A DNA stretch of 64,000 nt from CAVOHU01 sp963817885. GTDB taxonomy: Bacteria > Acidobacteriota > Vicinamibacteria > Vicinamibacterales > JAKQTR01. Of this stretch, positions 60,516 to 64,000 are shown one piece after another (position 1 is the first letter of the stretch; each line of letters opens with the position of its first letter). A program made the position numbers and the translations under genes. The DNA lies in NCBI GenBank assembly GCA_963817885.1, contig CAWFQE010000003.1:1-64000 (forward strand). Direction: 5' to 3'. Below the pieces are notes generated by a model that ran no database searches, was not told the DNA's origin, and saw only the letters and a list, made by a program, of their open reading frames with translations.

Positions 60516-61817
60516 TCAGGATGCGGGAGCCGACTTCGGCCCGGCCCGTAGCCGATACAACATCTCACCAGCACGGGGCACGACGAGTTGCCGAGGGTCG
60601 TCGCGCCCGGCCCACTCTTCCATTCTTATACGAGCGGGATCCAGGTAGCCAAGATTGATGCGGCGGCACCGTTCCTCGGCTATCCCCGTGGCGAGCGTGA
60701 CCCGGATCCGGGGCGTTTCGATGCCGGTCGCGGCGTCATACCGGCCGAGCCCCTTGACGTGCGTGGAGTGCGCGAGCACACCGCCCGGGTAGCCCGCGAA
60801 CCTGTCCCAATGGGCGAGGAAATAGTCGCGGCAGTGATAGCCCACCTCGTCCAGGATGCGCCCGTGGGTGTAGCTCACCTCCGTGACGCGCGGGGCGTAG
60901 ATGACGATCTCACCGCCGTCGGCCACGACCGGCTCCAGTTTGTACATACCCTTCGCAGCGGTCCACAGATCGTCGTACATCTCCGGCATGATCGACAGGA
61001 CCCGATCGACCGGCCGATCCAGGTAGACGATGTGCTTCAACGCCGAGAGGCGAGCGGCCTCGCGCCAGGCCTCCCGGGCCGGGCCGAAGTACAGTCCATT
61101 CACCCCGGCCTGCGTGACGACGAGCGCCAGGCACGACACGGGCCGATCGATGAGCGAGGCGGCGCGCTCGATCACCGCGCGCACCGGGGTGACGGGCTCG
61201 CCAATGACGTTGAAGTTGCCGATCAGCGCGCCGAGCCAGTGCGTGAGATTGATGATGTCCGGCCCGGCAATCCCGGGAATCAGGTACCTGGCGCCGCCCG
61301 AGAAGCCCGCCACTTCGTGCGGGAACACCGGCCCGCAGATGAGAATCCGGTCGTAGTCGAGGATCAGCCTGTTGATGGCCACCTCGACGTCTCGCGCGAC
61401 GAGCCCGTCCGTGATGGCTTCGATCTCCGCGGCCTCGATGCGGCCGAGCGTGACGAAGCTTGCCGGCTCGTCCCACCGGTGGTTGAAGACCCGCCGATCT
61501 CCGCTTCGCCCTGCGATGACTGGCCGGCCGACCAGCCGGCTCATCTGCGCGTCGGACATCGGCTGATGGGTGCCGAGCGCGATCAGGAAATCGCACGCGG
61601 CCACGCGGCGCGCGACCGCCGCTTCGATCGCGTCCCACATCATCGCCATCGGCATCGTGCGGGTCCCGTCGGGGATGATGACGAGCAGGCGCTTGCCGTC
61701 GAGCGGGAGGGACCCGAGCCCTTCGCCGACGATACGGTGGACCTGCTCCGGGGTGAGCACGCGATCGGCCGAGCCCTGGCCGACGACGATCGCTGCAGGT
61801 GCCGTTGGCGCGCTCAT
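60516..61817 (-). CDS. LarA-like (lactate racemase domain) protein
   Basis: A 433-residue protein of the LarA superfamily, some of which use a nickel-pincer cofactor to racemise or epimerise hydroxy acids. N-terminal motif IPDGTRTMP replaces the family DxTRxxP, THQPM is present, and the core reads HEVAGFSGGARYLIPG. In LarA a Lys in the equivalent GGxK position carries the cofactor and a His 16 residues later coordinates nickel. Here the Lys position is Arg while the His is kept (INLTH, exactly 16 later). The start ATG at 61817 is six bases downstream of the SDR stop. It could be an epimerase or a cofactor-altered homologue. Confidence 0.8.
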   Translation of the reverse strand: MSAPTAPAAIVVGQGSADRVLTPEQVHRIVGEGLGSLPLDGKRLLVIIPDGTRTMPMAMMWDAIEAAVARRVAACDFLIALGTHQPMSDAQMSRLVGRPVIAGRSGDRRVFNHRWDEPASFVTLGRIEAAEIEAITDGLVARDVEVAINRLILDYDRILICGPVFPHEVAGFSGGARYLIPGIAGPDIINLTHWLGALIGNFNVIGEPVTPVRAVIERAASLIDRPVSCLALVVTQAGVNGLYFGPAREAWREAARLSALKHIVYLDRPVDRVLSIMPEMYDDLWTAAKGMYKLEPVVADGGEIVIYAPRVTEVSYTHGRILDEVGYHCRDYFLAHWDRFAGYPGGVLAHSTHVKGLGRYDAATGIETPRIRVTLATGIAEERCRRINLGYLDPARIRMEEWAGRDDPRQLVVPRAGEMLYRLRAGPKSAPAS

Positions 61818-61822
61818 CACCG

Positions 61823-62656
61823 CTAGACCCCGCTGAAGGCCGAGAATCCGCCGTCGATCGGCAGGACCACGCCGGTGACGAATGCCGAGGCCGGGGACAG
61901 CAGCCACAACACGGCGCCGAAGAGGTCCTCCGGCTTGCCGAATCGCCCCATCGGCGTGTGAGCGATGATCGCCTGGCCCCGGGGGGTCATGTGGCCGCTC
62001 TCGGGCTCGGTGAGGAGAAACCGGTTCTGATCGGTGAGAAAGAACCCCGGCGCGATCGCGTTGACGCGGATCTTCGGCGAGTATTCCTGCGCCATGTGCA
62101 CGGCCAGCCACTGCGTGAAATTGCTGACGCCGGCCTTGGCGGCCGAGTAGGCCGCGATCCGCGTGAGGGGCCGCAGGGCATTCATGGACGACACGTTGAG
62201 GATGTTGCCCGCGCCCTGGTCCACCATGATGCGGCCGAACACCTGCGACGGCAGGATCGTGCCGAGGATGTTCAGATCGAACACCCACCGGAGCGCGTCT
62301 GCCGGCAGATCGAAGAACGACGGGTTGGCACGTGTCGTGGCCTCGGGCCTGTTGCCGCCGGCGCCGTTCACGAGGGCGTCGATCCGGCCGAACCGCTCGA
62401 GGATGAGATCCGCGGCGTAGCGCAGGCTCTTCGGATCGAGCACGTCGGCCGGAGTCATGATGGCGCGGCTGGCGCCATCTGCCATCCGGTCGAGCAGGCG
62501 CTCGGCGGGGTCGGAGTTGCGATCGAGCAACACCACGTTTGCGCCACATCCGACCAGCGCACAGGCGATCTCGCCTCCCAGAATCCCGGTGCCGCCAGTG
62601 ACGACGACGGTCTGACCGGAGAAATCGTAGAGGTGCGTCAATTCGTCGAGGTTCAT
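61823..62656 (-). CDS. SDR-family oxidoreductase, probable mannonate/fructuronate-type reductase
   Basis: A 277-residue short-chain dehydrogenase. Cofactor motif TGGTGILGGEI (residues 20-30), DRNSD at the end of beta-2, NGAGGN, and the catalytic Ser and YSAAK (AAYSAAKAG). The long substrate loop around PEATTRANPSFFDLP resembles the sugar-acid SDRs that replace UxuB. ATG 62656 is chosen because GGAGAGG sits six bases upstream; the next ATG upstream (62671) overlaps that ribosome site. It heads an operon with LarA-like, 6PGDH and KDG-type kinase genes. A perfect TGGTNNNACCA palindrome lies 155 bases upstream. Confidence 0.85.
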   Translation of the reverse strand: MNLDELTHLYDFSGQTVVVTGGTGILGGEIACALVGCGANVVLLDRNSDPAERLLDRMADGASRAIMTPADVLDPKSLRYAADLILERFGRIDALVNGAGGNRPEATTRANPSFFDLPADALRWVFDLNILGTILPSQVFGRIMVDQGAGNILNVSSMNALRPLTRIAAYSAAKAGVSNFTQWLAVHMAQEYSPKIRVNAIAPGFFLTDQNRFLLTEPESGHMTPRGQAIIAHTPMGRFGKPEDLFGAVLWLLSPASAFVTGVVLPIDGGFSAFSGV

Positions 62657-63178
62657 GGCAGACCTCTCCATCGCGCCGGAGCCGATGCCTGGCGGCCCGC
62701 AGATCGGGACGCGGAACGGATCACCGTGGCCGCCGAGGACGGGCGGCAGCCGCTGCTCGAAGGCGAAAACCCGGCCTGACCTGCAGGTTCTGGAAGGGCG
62801 TTAGGCTGCATGTGGTCAGACCACAACTCTGGAACGCATCGCATAAGGCAAATCCACTTCAAGAAACTACGCGGGTCACGGCCGGGTGTCAATAGCGAAT
62901 AGATCGCCGTGCGCGTTAGTATTCTGGCGCTTCAGAGCCCATGGCGCCCGTCGCCCGCCGCGCGGATCCGGCCTTCGTCAAGGTCGCGCCCGATCGAGAG
63001 TAGCAGGGCAGGTGGACGGACCACTGGTGCCGCGAGGTGGTGTCCTGGCGCTGTCAGCCAGGGGGCCGATTCACGGGAGGAGCCGGCGAAACCAGGGGGC
63101 GCCTGGCGCACCGGAAGTTGGGTGGATCGCAATGCCGGGTCCCTGTGTGATGATGGTCCTTACGAGGAGGGCTTCAGC
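62657..63178. other. Divergent region with operator palindrome
   Basis: About 520 bases between the sugar-acid operon and cspA-like gene. It contains the palindrome at 62811-62825. A CAGAGT element on the minus strand lies just upstream of that palindrome, but no matching -35 box is present. The rest has no recognised element. Confidence 0.4.
62811..62825. promoter_or_regulatory. Perfect GntR operator palindrome TGTGGTCAGACCACA
   Basis: A 15-base perfect palindrome containing TGGTCAGACCA (TGGT-N3-ACCA), located about 155 bases upstream of the SDR start at 62656. The distance is nearly the same as that between the operator at 3404 and the GntR gene start. Extra outer bases TG/CA make it the most symmetric copy in the window. 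Confidence 0.65.
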
Positions 63179-63379
63179 ATGTTGGGGACTATCAAGCGGC
63201 TCGTGCAGGACCGCGGCTTCGGTTTCATTTCAGCCGAGAACGGCTCCGAATATTTCTTCCACCGTGATCAGCTTCGCGGCGGATTGGCATTCGAGACGCT
63301 CAGGCCGGGCACGAAGGTGAACTTCGAACCGCAGGAAGGGCCAAAGGGCCCGCGCGCCGGTAACGTCGAACCCGCGTAA
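63179..63379 (+). CDS. Cold-shock domain protein (CspA family)
   Basis: A 66-residue nucleic acid-binding protein with a five-strand OB fold. RNP1-like RGFGFISAENG and RNP2-like EYFFHRDQL match the family, and the end GPRAGNVEP is typical. It binds single-stranded RNA/DNA and acts as an RNA chaperone. ATG 63179 follows GAGGAGGG. It is a monocistronic gene, ending before a hairpin. Confidence 0.95.
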   Translation: MLGTIKRLVQDRGFGFISAENGSEYFFHRDQLRGGLAFETLRPGTKVNFEPQEGPKGPRAGNVEPA

Positions 63380-63390
63380 TCGCCCGCGCG

Positions 63391-63420
63391 GGGGGCGCCC
63401 TTGGACTCGAGGGCGCCCTC
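63391..63420. terminator. Hairpin between the cold-shock gene and the convergent TonB receptor
   Basis: GGGCGCCCT and AGGGCGCCC form a nine-base-pair stem with an eight-base loop. It sits 14 bases after the plus-strand stop and 23 bases before the minus-strand stop, so it can serve both genes. Confidence 0.6.
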
Positions 63421-63442
63421 CACGCGCCACTCGCGGGAACGG

Positions 63443-64000
63443 CTAGAACCTCACGGTCAGTGTCGCGTCGACCCGCCGGGCGGGCAGCCGGTAGTACTGT
63501 GCGTCTCCGAGCTCGCTCTCGGCGATGGGCGGCCGCTCATCGGTGAGGTTGCGGCCATCCACGCGCAGCTCCCATTTTCCAGACCGATACCCGACTGAGG
63601 CGCCAATGGTCCCATACGGGTCGGCGAGCGCGGTGTTGCGCATGTTGAGATACCGGCTGCCGACGTAGCTCCATTCGACACCTGCCGTCGGGCCGTGCTC
63701 CGGGCCGTAGACCAGTCCAAACGCGGCCAGGTGGCGCGCCGACATCTCGATTCGCTTGCCGCCAAGCTGGGTGGGAATGCCGTCGAACTCCGCGATGTAG
63801 TCGCGGAAGCGGGCATCGTGGAAGCTGTAGGTGGCGCGCCCTGTCAGGTGATGCGGCAGATACCAGGCGATTGCGCCCTCGATGCCCTGGAACCGCTCGG
63901 TTCCGGCATTGGCCAGCGCAGGCAGGCCGTTGACCGTCTGCGCCACGACGAGATTGGAGAACGCCATCCTGAAGTACCAGACCTCGGCCGAGACCTGCCC
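63443..64000 (-). CDS. TonB-dependent receptor, C-terminal barrel part (partial)
   Basis: The last 185 residues of a minus-strand outer-membrane receptor that runs beyond the right edge. Alternating strands (GAIAWYLPHHLTGRATYSFHD, AGVEWSYVGSRYLNMRNT, GIGYRSGKWEL-type segments) end with the family C-terminal phrase RVDGRNLTDERP and the terminal TLTVRF. This is a classic siderophore/cobalamin-type TonB receptor ending, unlike the three carboxypeptidase-regulatory receptors in the window. No N-terminal plug is visible, so the substrate is unknown. Confidence 0.85.
   Translation of the reverse strand, partial: GQVSAEVWYFRMAFSNLVVAQTVNGLPALANAGTERFQGIEGAIAWYLPHHLTGRATYSFHDARFRDYIAEFDGIPTQLGGKRIEMSARHLAAFGLVYGPEHGPTAGVEWSYVGSRYLNMRNTALADPYGTIGASVGYRSGKWELRVDGRNLTDERPPIAESELGDAQYYRLPARRVDATLTVRF

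Overview
The window is about 64 kb of GC-rich, densely coding bacterial chromosome. Large TonB-dependent receptors with carboxypeptidase-regulatory-like N-termini, a DUF5916/CBM9-type protein, LVIVD-repeat and Tat-exported oxidoreductases, paralogous secreted alpha/beta hydrolases and FadR-type regulators together suggest an Acidobacteriota genome, perhaps class Vicinamibacteria. This is inference from gene content. No rRNA, tRNA, CRISPR array, transposase or phage gene was seen.

Layout. 1-3.2 kb (minus): a 2-oxoacid dehydrogenase E1-alpha gene cut by the window edge, two beta-hydroxyacid dehydrogenases and a FadR/PdhR-like GntR regulator. 3.6-9.4 kb (plus): a tightly coupled Bat/MoxR-type operon (two VWA proteins, MoxR ATPase, BatD-like protein, DUF58). 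9.5-16 kb (plus): an LVIVD-repeat protein, a DUF5916-like protein and two tandem secreted alpha/beta hydrolases. 16.1-20 kb (minus): a second, very similar GntR regulator and an exported amidase. 20.3-21.9 kb: a FAD oxidoreductase. 21.9-27.3 kb (minus): a compact reductive dehalogenase operon, rdhA-rdhB-rdhC-small membrane protein-apbE, preceded by an FrsA-like hydrolase. 27.7-31.9 kb (minus): another hydrolase and a membrane spermidine-synthase-like/TPR fusion. 32.4-42 kb: two related TonB receptors, the second with a one-base frameshift, separated by a CocE-like hydrolase and an amidohydrolase. 42.2-46 kb: two degenerate M24-peptidase-like proteins and a dienelactone hydrolase. 46.2-47.5 kb: an anSME-like radical SAM protein. 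48-53.8 kb: a third TonB receptor and two more hydrolases. 54-58 kb: a methyltransferase and a hybrid histidine kinase. 57.9-62.7 kb (minus): a sugar-acid operon (SDR reductase, LarA-like protein, 6-phosphogluconate dehydrogenase, KDG-type kinase). 63.2 kb: a cold-shock protein. The right edge holds the C-terminus of a fourth TonB receptor.

The most striking pattern is regulatory. Five dispersed promoters have the form TTGACA-N19-TAGAGT. Each carries a full TGGTNNNACCA operator either in the spacer or immediately after the -10, and usually a half site at the other position. They precede the Bat operon, three TonB receptors and the histidine kinase. A perfect copy of the palindrome lies upstream of the sugar-acid operon, and another copy lies upstream of the first GntR gene. 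TGGTNNNACCA is the operator type used by FadR/PdhR-like GntR proteins, and the window encodes two such regulators with almost identical DNA-binding domains. I infer a regulon coupling nutrient uptake, extracellular ester/amide/peptide processing, envelope functions and central organic-acid metabolism. Upstream of the histidine kinase the same promoter reads into a structured leader of about 110 nt that ends in a strong intrinsic terminator, so it may be an attenuator or a small RNA.
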